Counted from the stretch's first letter, positions 11,114-22,300 are shown. The stretch is DNA of 53,981 nucleotides from Sergeia podlipaevii (GCA_030849805.1 JASANZ010002143.1:1-53981), one strand, 5' to 3'. The notes: generated by a model from the sequence alone, not told the origin. Translations and numbers: made by a program.

Positions 11114-11443
11114 TTAGCTCGCCACCCACGGGCCACCACGGCTCTCCCGTGTCAGTATGTGTGCTCGCATCACAACCCCAAACTCACTTCCATCCTCGCT
11201 CAAATCAACAAAATCGTTGTCGTCGACGGGGCTGCTCTCCTCGTGGGCCTCTGACCTCGGACCCATCGCCACAGTAATGAGATCAAACTCCTTCTGAAGT
11301 AAACCCGCTAACGTTTTGCGCACATCGCCGTATGTAAAACCGCGCTGGCAGGCAACGAACACAATCGTATCTCTACTCTCACACCTCACTGAGAGGGGAA
11401 ACTTTTTGGCTACAACATCCTGCTTTGCTAGTTCGCTATGCAT
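11114..11443 (-). CDS. Small protein, 109 aa, possibly PB1-like
   Basis: I do not recognise a named family. The order of elements suggests a ubiquitin-like PB1 fold: two strands (about 15-31), a turn FTYGDV and helix (36-52), a strand ITVAM (56-60), then an acidic stretch DDNDFVDLSEDGSEF (74-88) placed like the OPCA acidic motif of PB1 domains, and a last strand (89-97). PB1 domains mediate head-to-tail protein pairing. This is inference from pattern alone. Codon use fits the neighbours. The ATG at 11443 follows a CACAG acceptor (AG at 11470-11469), giving a 25-nt leader. No signal peptide or membrane segment is present. Confidence 0.7.
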   Translation of the reverse strand: MHSELAKQDVVAKKFPLSVRCESRDTIVFVACQRGFTYGDVRKTLAGLLQKEFDLITVAMGPRSEAHEESSPVDDNDFVDLSEDGSEFGVVMRAHILTRESRGGPWVAS

Positions 11444-11468
11444 GATTCCCGTTTTTGCTTCTCCTGTC

Positions 11469-11515
11469 CTGTGGAATTCACTTAATAAACATAAAAAGAA
11501 CGAGTTGGGCGAGAA
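11469..11515 (-). promoter_or_regulatory. Spliced-leader acceptor of the 109-aa gene
   Basis: Sense strand: CU-rich tract with TTCTCGCCC and GTTCTTTTTATG, an AAG, then CACAG with AG at 11470-11469. Supports the downstream ATG at 11443. Confidence 0.5.
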
Positions 11516-12273
11516 TATAATAGAAGCAATGCAGGCTTGTGCAAAATTGTACGTGTGAAAAATAAAAAAAATAATAAAAAAAAATAATAATAATAAAGTG
11601 CTTTGCTAGCCTAACTTTCTGTATGTTTACTACGTGTGTTCTGTGGCAGACGTATCTACTTCATTTTGAACCCAGTTAAAATGAGCAAAAGGAAAAAAAG
11701 AAAAACGGGGGGTATGAACAAGAAAGGGGAATGTATATTAAAGCAAGCTTAACATGCTCTTTGCAAAAGATGACACATTATCAACCCAAGACGGAGAAAA
11801 AATTGTCCTCCTGTTCTTTGCGGTTTCCCTTTTTCTTTTTGTATTTGAGGGCCTTTAACTTGACTTTATAATTGTAGTAATAATAGTAATAATAATAATA
11901 ATAATAATCCGTTTAAAAGACAAACTGCTGAAGATTTCCCCCCCCCCCTCAAAAAAAAAAAGAGAACAAGAAATGCAAAACTGCCAGTTCATATGTCCTC
12001 AATTTTTATTATTTACTTCCCTCATTTCCTTTTTAAAAATTACTCTTAATGATAGAAGTGCCAAATCACATCATCATCTCTCTCTCTCTCCCTATGTGTG
12101 TTGTACATACTGAATGGAAAATAATAATTCTCTCATTCTCTCGCACTCCTTTTTTTTTTCCTCCACGTGAGTGAAGGAATCAAGCAAGTAACTAATATGT
12201 AACACACCAAGGCATCTCCCCCCCCCTTTCGTCTTTCCTTCTCCTTTTCATTTTTCACCATTAACACGCTCCA

Positions 12274-12293
12274 TGTGTGTGTGTGTGTGTGTG
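12274..12293. repeat. (TG)10 repeat
   Basis: Ten TG units in the eIF3d 3' region. Confidence 0.85.
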
Positions 12294-12553
12294 CATACAC
12301 AAAAAGAGAAGGAGAATGGGTGAGCAGGATACAAGTATTCATAGATGAGATATTCTGCTTCTCCCTAGAACTTCATCCGCTCCCACCCTCTTCCTCTTCT
12401 TCTTCCCATGCTTTGTATATATATGTGACCCTTCGTTCCCCCATCGTATCTCTTTCGCTAAAACGGACGGAGGTTACAAACAGAAAGGAAAAAAAGGACG
12501 CACATTCACACACATGGACATGTAGTTACACGCGATATGTTCCCCGTATTCGC

Positions 12554-14188
12554 CTACTCGTCGTCCTCGTCCTCATCATCGTCATCATCGTCCTCGTCAT
12601 CGTCCTCGTCATCGTCATCATCTTCCTCCTCCTCCTCGGGCTCAATCACGTGAATCTCGTTGGTAGAAGAAGGCTTCATGATGACGGCCTCGGTGTATTC
12701 GGGGTGTGCAATGAAAGACTGAAGAATAGAGTCCACAATTGCCCACATGTTAGCGGCGCGAATACCAAGCTGGGCGGCAAGGTACGCAGGCCTATCGCTC
12801 TGCACAGACACCACCACGTGCTCCTTCGAGTTTTCAGTTGGCGCGGCAGCATTCTTGGCTGCCGCCGCAGCGGCGGCGCTATTCGTGTTAGCGCGGCGAA
12901 TGAAACCAATCTTCATCACGTCCACGTTTGACAGGATAGAAAGAGCAGTCCAACGTGAGATTTTGCACGCGTTGTGGCGGAATTCCATAGGGATGAGCGC
13001 GGAGGGGTTGCTCGCGAGCATGGCTGGCCACTCGCTCTGCTTTTCAGGGGCAACGTACTCGAGCAGACCAAAAATACGGACAGCCTCATTCTTGGACGTC
13101 ATGGCATCCACGTCGCAACGAACGATAATATCGTAACGGTCCGGTGTATCAGCGTGCATGATGAAGCGGCGGTAGCGGTACATGCGGGGTTGAGTGCGGG
13201 GGAAGGGATTCTTGTCATCCACCTTGATCTGAGCACGAGACTTGGTGCAGCTGGCCTTGATGTAGCTCTCGTGTGCCACCGTAGACTCGTTGCCTAGCGC
13301 GGACGTGTTGTTCTCATCGCCCTTGGGGCCCTCACTGGGACGGATTTCGCGGTCACCAGTCTCGCACACCCACTGCTGGTCAATAGCGCTGTCCGGGTCA
13401 CGTTCGTTGGACAGAACCAGCAGAGGACGGTTGCCGACGCGGACCACGTTGATGTGCCAAGGACAGATGGAGCGGCTGCTGGTCATGAGGGTCGCAAGCA
13501 CCTCGTCGGATGTAAAGAAAACGGTGTGGTTCCCCGTCTCGCGGCGAAGCAGATCGCGAATGACGGGGTCATCTGTGGGAAAGCAGCGGTTGTAGTAGTC
13601 GGGGCTCATGTCGCTCTCATCCAACTTGAAGGGCCTCTTGCAGCTGGCTGCATCATCCATGCTAGCGTTGTAGATAAGAGGCTGGCCCCTTGTGGAGATC
13701 TCCTCCACCTTCGGCAGATGATCCATTTTGACCTTCTGAAGGTCAGACTGAGTGTGGCGGGCATAAATGGTGACATCGGTAGATACAGCGATGGTGCTAG
13801 GAAGCTCGGTAACAAGGCGTCTTGGCTGGTACTGCCTCTTGTTCTGCCCCATGTTCTTACCGCCCTTGGCACCCTTGTTGTTCTGGTTGTTCGAAAAGTT
13901 CTTCTTTTTCTTGATACCCGTCTTGGCCTTCTCATTCTTGAGAGCCTTAATGCGGACCTCATCCTGCACCACAACGAACTGTCCATCGTTGCGCTTCTTG
14001 CCAACGCGATCGCTTTCCTCATCGTCCGCGTCTTCGTCGTTGCGCTCCTGGACGTACCACGGGAAGGCCTGGAGAGCGTCCGTCTTGAAGTACAGGCTGA
14101 AGGGCTCACCATCAATGGTCATTTCCTCCTCAGGAGGTCCCCAGCAGAACTCTGGCCTGATGCACATCTCGGGAAGTTCAAAGGACAT
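12554..14188 (-). CDS. EIF3D: Eukaryotic translation initiation factor 3 subunit D
   Basis: 544 aa, close to the 548 aa I recall for human eIF3d. The N-terminus (1-45) has the family's PFxxFxKxD-like start region. A basic Lys/Asn-rich segment (about 92-123) corresponds to the RNA-interacting region. The cap-binding-type core runs from about 125 to 515, with DEVLATLMTSSRSICPWHI (228-246), YRYRRF (337-342), DIIVRCDVDA (353-362) and ISRWTALSIL (410-419). Residues 517-544 are all Asp or Glu, as in other eIF3d tails. eIF3d is a peripheral eIF3 subunit that can bind the mRNA cap; whether it reads the trypanosomatid cap-4 is not shown here. An Ala run (438-445) is lineage-specific. Start ATG at 14188, acceptor 37 nt upstream. 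Confidence 0.95.
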   Translation of the reverse strand: MSFELPEMCIRPEFCWGPPEEEMTIDGEPFSLYFKTDALQAFPWYVQERNDEDADDEESDRVGKKRNDGQFVVVQDEVRIKALKNEKAKTGIKKKKNFSNNQNNKGAKGGKNMGQNKRQYQPRRLVTELPSTIAVSTDVTIYARHTQSDLQKVKMDHLPKVEEISTRGQPLIYNASMDDAASCKRPFKLDESDMSPDYYNRCFPTDDPVIRDLLRRETGNHTVFFTSDEVLATLMTSSRSICPWHINVVRVGNRPLLVLSNERDPDSAIDQQWVCETGDREIRPSEGPKGDENNTSALGNESTVAHESYIKASCTKSRAQIKVDDKNPFPRTQPRMYRYRRFIMHADTPDRYDIIVRCDVDAMTSKNEAVRIFGLLEYVAPEKQSEWPAMLASNPSALIPMEFRHNACKISRWTALSILSNVDVMKIGFIRRANTNSAAAAAAAKNAAAPTENSKEHVVVSVQSDRPAYLAAQLGIRAANMWAIVDSILQSFIAHPEYTEAVIMKPSSTNEIHVIEPEEEEEDDDDDEDDDEDDDDDDEDEDDE

Positions 14189-14905
14189 GCTTTTCTTTGG
14201 TATCAGAGAAGATTAAAAAAAAAATCTGTCAATAACAATAAACAAAGGGTAATACTCCAAAAAAAAAGAATCTGAATAGCTGGCAGGTGAATGTACATTT
14301 ATCAAAGAGAGAGAGAGAGAGAGAGAAAAAAAAAAAATGAAACATAAAAATAGATAGAAAGAAAGAAGTGAAAGGTTCATAAAAACGAACGTAGATGATC
14401 ATTTGGATAGCGCATCGAACTCAATAGCTGCTGCTACTTGGCTGCTCAATAACGTAGAAAAGAAAAAAAATAAGGTGATGGCTGTTGTCGTTGGCTATGA
14501 CTGTGTGTTTATCCACACACACCGCATAAAACACGTATCCACAAAGTAACAACTTGTTCGTAGGCATGGCGATATATTGCCCCAAAGGGAAAGTTATGCA
14601 ATAATAAAGCTATATAGATACTGTACGTACTTTTTTCTTTTGATCATGTGTGAACGCGCGCGGCCCAAGTTTAAAATACTCGTGCGTAAAGAGAAAGTGG
14701 GGGGGAGGGGGGAGGGGGGGATGACCTTCATGGTATCCTTTTGTCTGTATCTACCACCACTTCTGCTGTTTGCGCGCAACAGGTCCAATGTATACTTTTT
14801 TCGCGATGCTCCATTCTAAAGGTAAGAATGGAATAGGCAAAAGACAATATCACTATGCACGCACACAGAGAGAGAGACGCACTACCACCACCCGTCATTC
14901 TCCTA
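14189..14905. other. Spacer between eIF3d and the MINDY gene
   Basis: Holds the eIF3d acceptor, an AG repeat merging into an A12 run followed by TGA (14307-14340), and a G-rich stretch (about 14698-14720). No gene is recognised. Confidence 0.55.
14226..14262 (-). promoter_or_regulatory. Spliced-leader acceptor of eIF3d
   Basis: Sense strand: a CU/U-rich stretch leads to TTGACAG with AG at 14227-14226, followed by a further T10 run. An alternative AG lies seven nt upstream of the ATG (CAAAG). Leader 37 nt if the first is used. Confidence 0.45.
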
Positions 14906-16873
14906 TTATAGAATCGCGTTGATGGCAGCCCGAAGGTCCCCGTTGTGAACGGAAAGAATGTCCACAGCTGCCGCGCGATCAAGATCGGGGAACATGACAA
15001 GAAACTCATTCACAACTTCGGGATTGCATGTCGCCTGAGATGTACTCCCACGTGCTGCTGATGCTGCTGATGCTGCTGGTACAGCAGCCGCTTGCAGGGG
15101 TCGCGGTGCCGCGGTCTTCATGGAGCGTAGATACGCAATAACCTCCTGTTTCAAAGTCGTCAGGTCCAGTCCCTCCACTCCGCTGCCAAGTGCATTCCCT
15201 TCAATGGCGGCTTTGGCGGCCACTATCTCCTCCACAGTAAATTCGTCCCCACACACTGCCTCCACCGCGCTCAGAAGCCAATCTGGAGGTTCCCCGTCAC
15301 CGTCCGTGAAGGCCCCTTCTTCGGTCGGGCAGCACACAACGCTGAACACAACAGATGACTTGTCCGCGAAATTCTCGTTGGCGCACAGCACTAGCAGCTG
15401 GCCGCGGAGCTTCACGACGGTGAAGAAGTGCCTGCGCCAGAAGAGGACCGCCACCTCTTCCTCCAGAAGTACTCCTTCTTCGCTGCCGCGCTGTTCGGCC
15501 TTGTGCTCAGAAGTGTGTGTTTGCGCAAGAGCCTCAAGCCCACGCATCGTCATCTGGGCTGCATTGGTGGCGTCATAAAACACGCCTGCAAGATCAATAA
15601 GATCTCTGTCTGGCACCACCTCAGCAGCAAGTGGAGATGCAATCACATTCGCAACTGCTTCTACCATCTCTCCTCCTTGTTCTTCGAGAGGTGCAGACAC
15701 ACTGGATGGGAGTGCCCCTTCAGGCTTTGCATGTCCATAGCGAGCAGTAGCAACTGCAGTACTACTACTACTACTACTACTACCAGTGAGGCGTACAACT
15801 GTGCTGTCCATGTTGCGACAGTCGGTGCCACTGCCAAGAATGCCAGGAGACCCAGGCTTTGAGCTGGCAGCAAGCAGTGAAACATCGTTGTATGAAAGGC
15901 CGCAAAGTCGCGCGAAGGGATCAGTATCAGCCGCGTCGATCACCCATCCATGCAGCACGCGTACTCCCGCAAAGGCAAAAAGTAGCACGTCATCGTCAGC
16001 CACAAAGGCCTCTGGATCAGAAAAGATGGGGTCTATGTTCATCCCATCGTAGAGTGCCTGCAAATGAGCCTCAGGATTGGCACTGAGGAAAGCTTCACGC
16101 CTGGCTGCCAGCATCGCTGGACTTTGTATGACATCCGTCACAGTCAAACGCTTCGTAGAAAAAGAGGCTGGTATCGCAGCTACTGTAGTGCCAGAAGGAC
16201 TCTGGTCAGCCCCTTCCTTGTCGAATGTGTTGAGCGTCGCTTGCATTCCCTGATCCGTCTCTTTGGCATATCCCTCTTCCAACTTACGTTTGATCTCCTC
16301 CTCCTCCTCAGTAGGGCTGCCACCTACACTCTCAGAACTGCAAGCGTACACACGTGGAGGCACAGCAGCAGCTTGAGGAGAGCGGAGGTACTCTAAGATG
16401 CAAGAGCGCAAAGTGGCAGAGTAGATATACGGCCTCCCCCTTTGCGGGTCCAACGATATTCGGCCCAGCAAGGCAAGGGCGTTCGCCAGAGCAAGCACCG
16501 GGCAGGGCCCATCGCGACCCTGCATGACTATCCACACTATTGTGCCCCCACGCCACAGAATGCGCTTCAGTCGGTGCTCGACAAAGGCACCATCAAACGA
16601 CGGATCAGCGCCACCAGCACCATTTGCGGGGGCGAGCAGCTGCACATCGCCTCTTCGCACTTCTTCTGCGGTAAACGCAGTCACCAGCTGTCGCTCATTG
16701 TGCTTGTCAAGAAACACAAAGACGTTCTCATGAGCAACGCCGGCTACTGCGCCCGTGCCTTGGCTTGTCTTGACTCGCTCGAAAGCCTGCAAGCCAAAGG
16801 GCTCAAGGGCCTCATTGCTCATGTCCAACATGTGCCGCTTGTTGTCATCTCCCACAAAAGACGATAGCGACAT
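14906..16873 (-). CDS. MINDY (FAM63)-type deubiquitinase with a C-terminal CUE/UBA-like domain
   Basis: 655 aa. The MINDY catalytic domain spans about 98-515. Q118 and C124 lie in VMQGRDGPCPVLALANAL, the oxyanion Gln and nucleophile Cys of the family (QxENGPCPLLA). The HGWVID motif is at 308-313, and the catalytic His is H482 in RRHFFTVVK. Long Ser/Glu-rich insertions (about 168-250 and 340-405) interrupt the domain; one contains a Ser run coded by a CTA-type repeat. Residues 617-655 look like a CUE/UBA ubiquitin-binding helix bundle (MFPDLDRAAAVDIL, then LRAAINAIL). MINDY enzymes trim K48-linked ubiquitin chains in the cytosol. The predicted acceptor leaves only 3-6 nt before the ATG at 16873. 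Confidence 0.9.
   Translation of the reverse strand: MSLSSFVGDDNKRHMLDMSNEALEPFGLQAFERVKTSQGTGAVAGVAHENVFVFLDKHNERQLVTAFTAEEVRRGDVQLLAPANGAGGADPSFDGAFVEHRLKRILWRGGTIVWIVMQGRDGPCPVLALANALALLGRISLDPQRGRPYIYSATLRSCILEYLRSPQAAAVPPRVYACSSESVGGSPTEEEEEIKRKLEEGYAKETDQGMQATLNTFDKEGADQSPSGTTVAAIPASFSTKRLTVTDVIQSPAMLAARREAFLSANPEAHLQALYDGMNIDPIFSDPEAFVADDDVLLFAFAGVRVLHGWVIDAADTDPFARLCGLSYNDVSLLAASSKPGSPGILGSGTDCRNMDSTVVRLTGSSSSSSSTAVATARYGHAKPEGALPSSVSAPLEEQGGEMVEAVANVIASPLAAEVVPDRDLIDLAGVFYDATNAAQMTMRGLEALAQTHTSEHKAEQRGSEEGVLLEEEVAVLFWRRHFFTVVKLRGQLLVLCANENFADKSSVVFSVVCCPTEEGAFTDGDGEPPDWLLSAVEAVCGDEFTVEEIVAAKAAIEGNALGSGVEGLDLTTLKQEVIAYLRSMKTAAPRPLQAAAVPAASAASAARGSTSQATCNPEVVNEFLVMFPDLDRAAAVDILSVHNGDLRAAINAIL
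15760..15783. repeat. CTA triplet repeat inside the MINDY gene
   Basis: About eight copies of the triplet encode the serine run around residues 365-371 in a low-complexity insertion of the catalytic domain. Confidence 0.8.
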
Positions 16874-17681
16874 TTTCTACTAAACATAAATCGATTTTAA
16901 TGGAGATGGAGAAAGAGAAAGGGAATAAACAAAAAAAAAAGTAGAACGCACATATATTTAGAAACGCCGGAAAGAGTAGCCGCAACAATAATAATAATAA
17001 TAATGATAAAAAAAATGCAACAGTGCCATGCGTTAAAATTGCCAATCATAGCGAAAAGTACACGTATAATTAGGCCTTAAAAAACAGCAGCAAAATGGAA
17101 GGTTACTGTTGTAGATCAATATCTGAAAAAAAAAAGGAATTGGTAAAACAAAGATAATAAAAAGTAGAATATTCACAGTTGAATTTTTTCTCTACTATTG
17201 TTTTGCTTTCTGAGCAACATTATCCTTTAACCGTACATATATATGTATGAAATAGCTGCACCGCTGTGATATGGTACAAAACATGACTTCCACATCGGCT
17301 GCAACAGAAAAATAAGGAAAAGATAACAATAATGACCATCATCATCGCGATACCACGTGGTGGTTGTCTTTTTTTCTGCTTCATCGCCTCCTTACCTTTT
17401 CAACAACTTTTTTTTCCCCGCTGATCGTTGCGATGTTTGCTGCCCCGGGCACTCATTGACATCACCGCTATATACAGACCTTTTCAAAGACATAGAACTA
17501 CCTAAGCAGTTGTTAGCACATGGCGGTTCGAGTGCATGATTGCTATTTTTTTTTTCTTTCTCTCAGACATAAGTCATTTTTTTCGCTGTGTGGCTAGGCG
17601 GCTTTTTGCATCTCTGCTTTTCAAGACTTGCCCTATATACAACCGCGGAGTTGTCATAAAAATATATGAAAAAAGCGCTGG
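16874..17681. other. Spacer between MINDY gene and 226-aa gene
   Basis: AT-rich, with an AAT repeat (about 16987-17004), A-runs and T-runs (17408-17417, 17548-17558). No supported coding region. Confidence 0.55.
16877..16945 (-). promoter_or_regulatory. Spliced-leader acceptor of the MINDY gene
   Basis: A long sense pyrimidine tract (T10, then CCCTTTCTCTTTCTCC) is followed by the first AGs at 16881-16880 and 16878-16877. Either gives an extremely short gene-encoded leader of 6 or 3 nt. If a more downstream AG is used, the Met at residue 15 or 18 would be the start. Confidence 0.5.
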
Positions 17682-18362
17682 TTACGGGGCACGCAGCAAT
17701 ATGGTCGTGGCAGCACTAGGCTCGCAGTTGCGACTTATCTTTCTCTCACCTTCCTGACGACGATGCGCAGACACTGACAGATAGGAGAGCTTCTGAATCA
17801 ACTCATGATATATGGCGTCGCGCAACTGCTTGAGGGCATGCGCCACGTCATCTGCTTTGCTCGCGTTCGCAAGATGCTCGGCGATTTCGTCGTAAGGGCC
17901 GGAACAAGTAGAAAACTGCCAAGAGGCAGCTGGCAGCGTCGGTGCAGTCTGCGCGGCAACTACGGCGTCTGCGGAAAACTTCAGGTCTTCATCATTGTTG
18001 TTCATCATAGCGTCCATTGGCAACTGCTTCCACAGCTTCACAGGGGTGAGGACCACCTTGAAGCCCACAACACGCTCGCCTTGCTTCTCAGCCCATATAA
18101 GGAGCTGCATGAGATGTTTGCTGACGTTTGCTGTACCGGTAGCCGCCTCAAAGCGCAGATAAGACTCGCTTGCAGCGTTGCGGAGAGGATCCTCTGGATT
18201 GCCAGCGACCCCACGCTCCTTACGCACGCTGACAGACTCACCGCCTTCAATATCAACGATCCACTGCACGGCCCGCGAAACGCAACGAACAGGAGTGTTG
18301 GCGCACCCCTCAGGTAGAGAGCGCGCACGGCTGAGAAAGGCAAGTTCCTGGCTAACAGACAT
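17682..18362 (-). CDS. Hypothetical protein, 226 aa
   Basis: I do not recognise a family. The first ATG is at 18362 (MSVSQELAFL); five further in-frame upstream codons lack an ATG. Residues about 10-105 look mixed alpha/beta, with VQWIVDIEGG and VVGFKVVLTPVKLW. The middle is low in complexity (about 115-145). The C-terminal part holds two helices (about 152-192, with HLANASKADDVAHALKQL) and a basic end. No signal peptide, membrane segment or catalytic motif is visible. It has a good acceptor 77 nt upstream, and base composition like its neighbours, so it is probably a real lineage-specific gene. Confidence 0.73.
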   Translation of the reverse strand: MSVSQELAFLSRARSLPEGCANTPVRCVSRAVQWIVDIEGGESVSVRKERGVAGNPEDPLRNAASESYLRFEAATGTANVSKHLMQLLIWAEKQGERVVGFKVVLTPVKLWKQLPMDAMMNNNDEDLKFSADAVVAAQTAPTLPAASWQFSTCSGPYDEIAEHLANASKADDVAHALKQLRDAIYHELIQKLSYLSVSAHRRQEGERKISRNCEPSAATTILLRAP

Positions 18363-19345
18363 GTTAACACTATACACACTTCGTTGTTATGGTTGAGTCG
18401 GTATTGATAGTAGTGTGATATCAGATAGAATTTAAATCGCTAGTAATTGTGGGGGGAAGGAGGAAGTGAGAGGGATAAATAGAAGTGGTTTTATGGTAAA
18501 ACGAGAAGTACAGAAGTCATGATACATTTTTACTGAAATATTGGGGCTGGGATGCTTCTGTAGCCGCCCATGTCTACCTCTGATGTTAACACGTCTGAGC
18601 AACGCAATATAAAAACATAAATAAACAAAAAAAAAATAGATAGAAAACATGATTATTGTGGCAAAATATAAACCTAACATAGCATTTTGAAACAGCTGAG
18701 ACGCCGCAAAAAAAAAAAAAAAGAGAACAACTGAACCTGAAAAGATATAGCAAAGACAAAGTTGCTAGCTCTCCATGCTTCCATGGTCCGCTTACCCCGT
18801 TCCTCTCCTCAACAACAAGAAAAAACTACGATGGCAAGGTACCCCGCCATTAGCAAAGTAAATATCCACGACGTAAATAAATCAGCGCCTAGCGGTAAAA
18901 GTATCTAATTGCAATGTCAATTAAACTACAAAGATATATAGTACACGCTCACACACATTCACGCCCACACATAAACCCCTTGAAAATGTGAAATTTCGAG
19001 ATCTGATTCATAGTGAAATCGAAGTGCTCATGGAAGTCATTCTTCACCTTCTCTCCTTCTTTACTCCCACTTCGTCTTCCTCGTTCATCTTTGAGGCACT
19101 CTCGCATTGCTGCCTGATGCTATCCATTTCTACTACAAGACCTAAGCTGGCAAACTAGAGCTAGTCTAGCACCTCGTCCTTCACTTTTATTCATCAAAAA
19201 GACGCACGCACAGACACGCACACACACACACACAAACACATAAAGTGAAAATAAAAAACTCCACAGTAAAGCGGAAGAAATGAATTAAAACAATGTAAAG
19301 ACCGTCACATCTGGTATCAACTACAAATTCTGAACTATACTGCTG
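18363..19345. other. Spacer between the 226-aa gene and the receptor-like kinase
   Basis: AT-rich sequence with an A16 run (18706-18721 region) and a CA repeat near 19215-19235. No gene supported. The left third is the leader of the 226-aa gene and the right part is the kinase 3' region. Confidence 0.55.
18440..18482 (-). promoter_or_regulatory. Spliced-leader acceptor of the 226-aa gene
   Basis: Sense strand: a strong CT tract (CTTCTATTTATCCCTCTCAC, TTCCTCCTTCCCCCC) ends at ACTAG with AG at 18441-18440. Leader would be 77 nt. Confidence 0.6.
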
Positions 19346-22300
19346 TCACTCGGGCTCAACCAAATGAGTAAAGTTCAGAGTAGACCCGTTGTTGTTTGCT
19401 GGTGTATGTTCCTCCTTGCCTTTCTGTGCTGCCGAAGATGCTGCAACTGACGCTACCTCTTGCCCTTTCATGATGCCCGGCTCATGAAGAACAGCGTCTT
19501 CGAAGGGACCTTCTCCACCTTGTATTGTGTTTGCCTCGCCATTCCTCTCGTTGTGGCTGCTGCCGTCAATATCCCTAGTAGGGAAGTCGCATCCCGGCAT
19601 GATCGCAGTATCATCGCGCCGATTCGGTGAGCCAAACTGCGCTCCTCCGGTTGTCGGGGTAGACATCACTGGGCTTTCCCGCTCTACAAAGCATTTGCCC
19701 ACAGTTCCAGCAGCGATGTTGTCACCGTCTGTGACAACAGGAGAAACAGCAGCAGCGGCGGTACCCTCAGGTGCTGCCGCCACTGTACAGTCCGCTGAAG
19801 GGTTACCCAGAGACAACGAGTCTCTGCGGGCGGTGACAGGCAGTTCTGGTGGTGGGTCGTCATTATCCACATTCAGAGCTGACGGGCGACGATCTAGCGC
19901 ATTTTGCTGCCCGTGGTTATCTGGAGTCCGCTGCTCACCTTCCATACTAGAGCTACCCTTCCGTGTCGATGTGGGCACAGCCACATCCTTCGCATCATTC
20001 GAGCTCTCCGCATCCGCATCATCATCAAGACCCCCCAGTTGATCCAAAAAGCTCCCGCTCACGTTGGCTTCGCTCGAAGAGTTTGGCGAGTAAGAACGCG
20101 GTGACGTTGCCAGCCTGCTTGATCGGTTAGCACTGGCAAAGCTATCAGAAAATGTACCAGCAGTAGCAGCATCAGTGTTGCTGTTGTTGACGTTGTTATT
20201 GTCAGCGGCGGTGATGACATTCTGGCTATGGAGGTTGCCACTGCGGGTCCGTGGATCTCCTGAGGAAGCAAAAGACGACATGCGCACGGAGGAGTCGCGC
20301 TCGAGAGCAAGCGTCTGAAAGGGCGGTAAACGCGGCGAAGAAGAAGAAAGAAGGTCCGCTGCCAAGAAACTCTCAAAAAAGTTGTCCTCTGACTTGCTCA
20401 TGGCGGTAGACAGCCACGGATGCTGCAGCAGCTCCTCAGCTGAGGGACGCTTCGCCACGTCACGCTCAAAGCAGCGATACAGAAAATCACGACACAGTTC
20501 AGACGTCTCCACTGGGATTTGTGGGATATCCGTGGTGGACCCCACGTAGAACATTGCAGAGTACACATTGTCAAACTCCTCACGCCACGGCGGCTCGCCA
20601 CCGTTCAGCATTTCAACAACTGTGCAACCAACAGACCAGATATCAGCCTTGGTGCCGTACGCTTCACTGCGGATTACCTCTGGAGCCATCCAGAACGGTG
20701 ACCCCACCAACGTCCCACACCCCACATGACTCGCGTTGGCAATATTGGCGAGTGACTTGCTACACCCAAAGTCAGCGAGCTTGGCGACGCCGCTGCCATC
20801 AATGAGAATATTCTCCCCCTTGATATCGCGATGAACGACACCCTTGCCGTGAAGATATTGTAGCCCGCGCAGAATCTGGTAGGTATAGAGCTGCATGACA
20901 GGCTCCGTGAGCTGCGTGAACTTTCGTAATATGGAAGTCAAGCTGCCACCCACCGCGAACTCCATAAAAACCAGCATCGTGTCGTGTATCGTGTGCGCGC
21001 CGTAGTAACGGATGATATTAGGATGCGACAACTCCCGCAGCATGTTCACCTCCGCCTTTACACTCTCCAGTGCCTCCTGATTCCCACTACCCAAGTTCAC
21101 ATTGACATACTTCACGGCGACCAGTTTGCCGCTCGTAAGGATGCCCAGGTGCACCGTGCCGTAGCTGCCCTTGCCAAGTGCAGGACCACAACTAAAGGTC
21201 TCCATTTCCTCTACGGTGAGAAGTCCACTGCTGTGCGACATCAGTGTTGGTGAGTGCACAAAAGAAGAGGAGGCATTGTAAAAGACGTCGCTACCGATAG
21301 GGCTACCATCAATGGACTGACGACTGGACGTGCCGTAGTGTGGAAGGGACAAGTCGGTGTCCTCAAACTGACTACCGAGATGGAATGACCGCAGGATGCG
21401 ATGAGTCTCATAGCGGTACCGCTCATGCTTCTCCAAAAACTCAATACGTAGCCGGGCGATGGCGTTCAAGATGTTCTCACGGTCTGCCTGCTCTGTTGTA
21501 CCGAATGCCTCAACTTTGAGATCATTGATGCGACCACGAATCTGCAGAATTGACCGCTTAATGGCATCCACACTGGCATCACCTACACTCTCACTCGGTT
21601 CAATGCGCGCGTATAAAATGTTACGCCAGAACGTCACGAAGAAAGTCACTGCGGCGATAGCGAAAACGACCCTAAAGGCCAGCTCGCCATCCGTGCAGCT
21701 GTGGATCCAGCCGACCCTCACCCTTGCCACATGGACGAAGATAGTGCAGTAAATGAGCAGTGGGAGCATGCCCACATAAAGCATACAACGATTGACGTTG
21801 CGATAGGCGGAGAAGGGAACCCTTGCGTGGAGCACGGCGTAGAGTAGGTGAAAAGAGCAGCTGCTGACAACAAGCAGCACTGGGCTGCTGTAGCACACCT
21901 TCCACATGGACACCTCCATTACACCGAGGGTATACATGAGAAAAAAGCCCGCCACCTTCATATGCAAGTCAAAGCCTGTTGCATGTCTCTGGTTGCGTGC
22001 TATCGCCCAGGGCATGTAAATGCTGGAAACGAGAAGTGCGTACATACACAGCATAACTGTCCGGACCGGGGTGCGATTGAAGGGCTCACAACAGGGGAGG
22101 TGGCGAAGCATCGTCGGACAGGCAATGCCATCCAAGAGAAAAGACATAATAGGCCCTTGGAACATGGTGAAGGCAACCACTGCCACGATGTCCACCTTCT
22201 GCACAATATAGATTAAGTATTGGTACGCATGCGCCTTGGGACCTCGCGCTGGAGAAGTTCTGCGCTGATATTTCATGACGCCAACAAATGCGATGGTACA

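Larger units (their letters stand above)
11444..12553. other. 1.1 kb spacer, eIF3d 3' region
   Basis: Contains an AAT triplet repeat (about 11876-11908), a C-run (about 11938-11948), CT repeats near 12078-12091 and a (TG)10 repeat at 12274-12293. No coding region is supported on either strand. Confidence 0.55.

Noticed and set aside
13454..14275. Plus-strand open frame of 273 codons antisense to eIF3d
   Set aside because: Shadow of eIF3d, hydrophobic low-complexity translation with no family signature.
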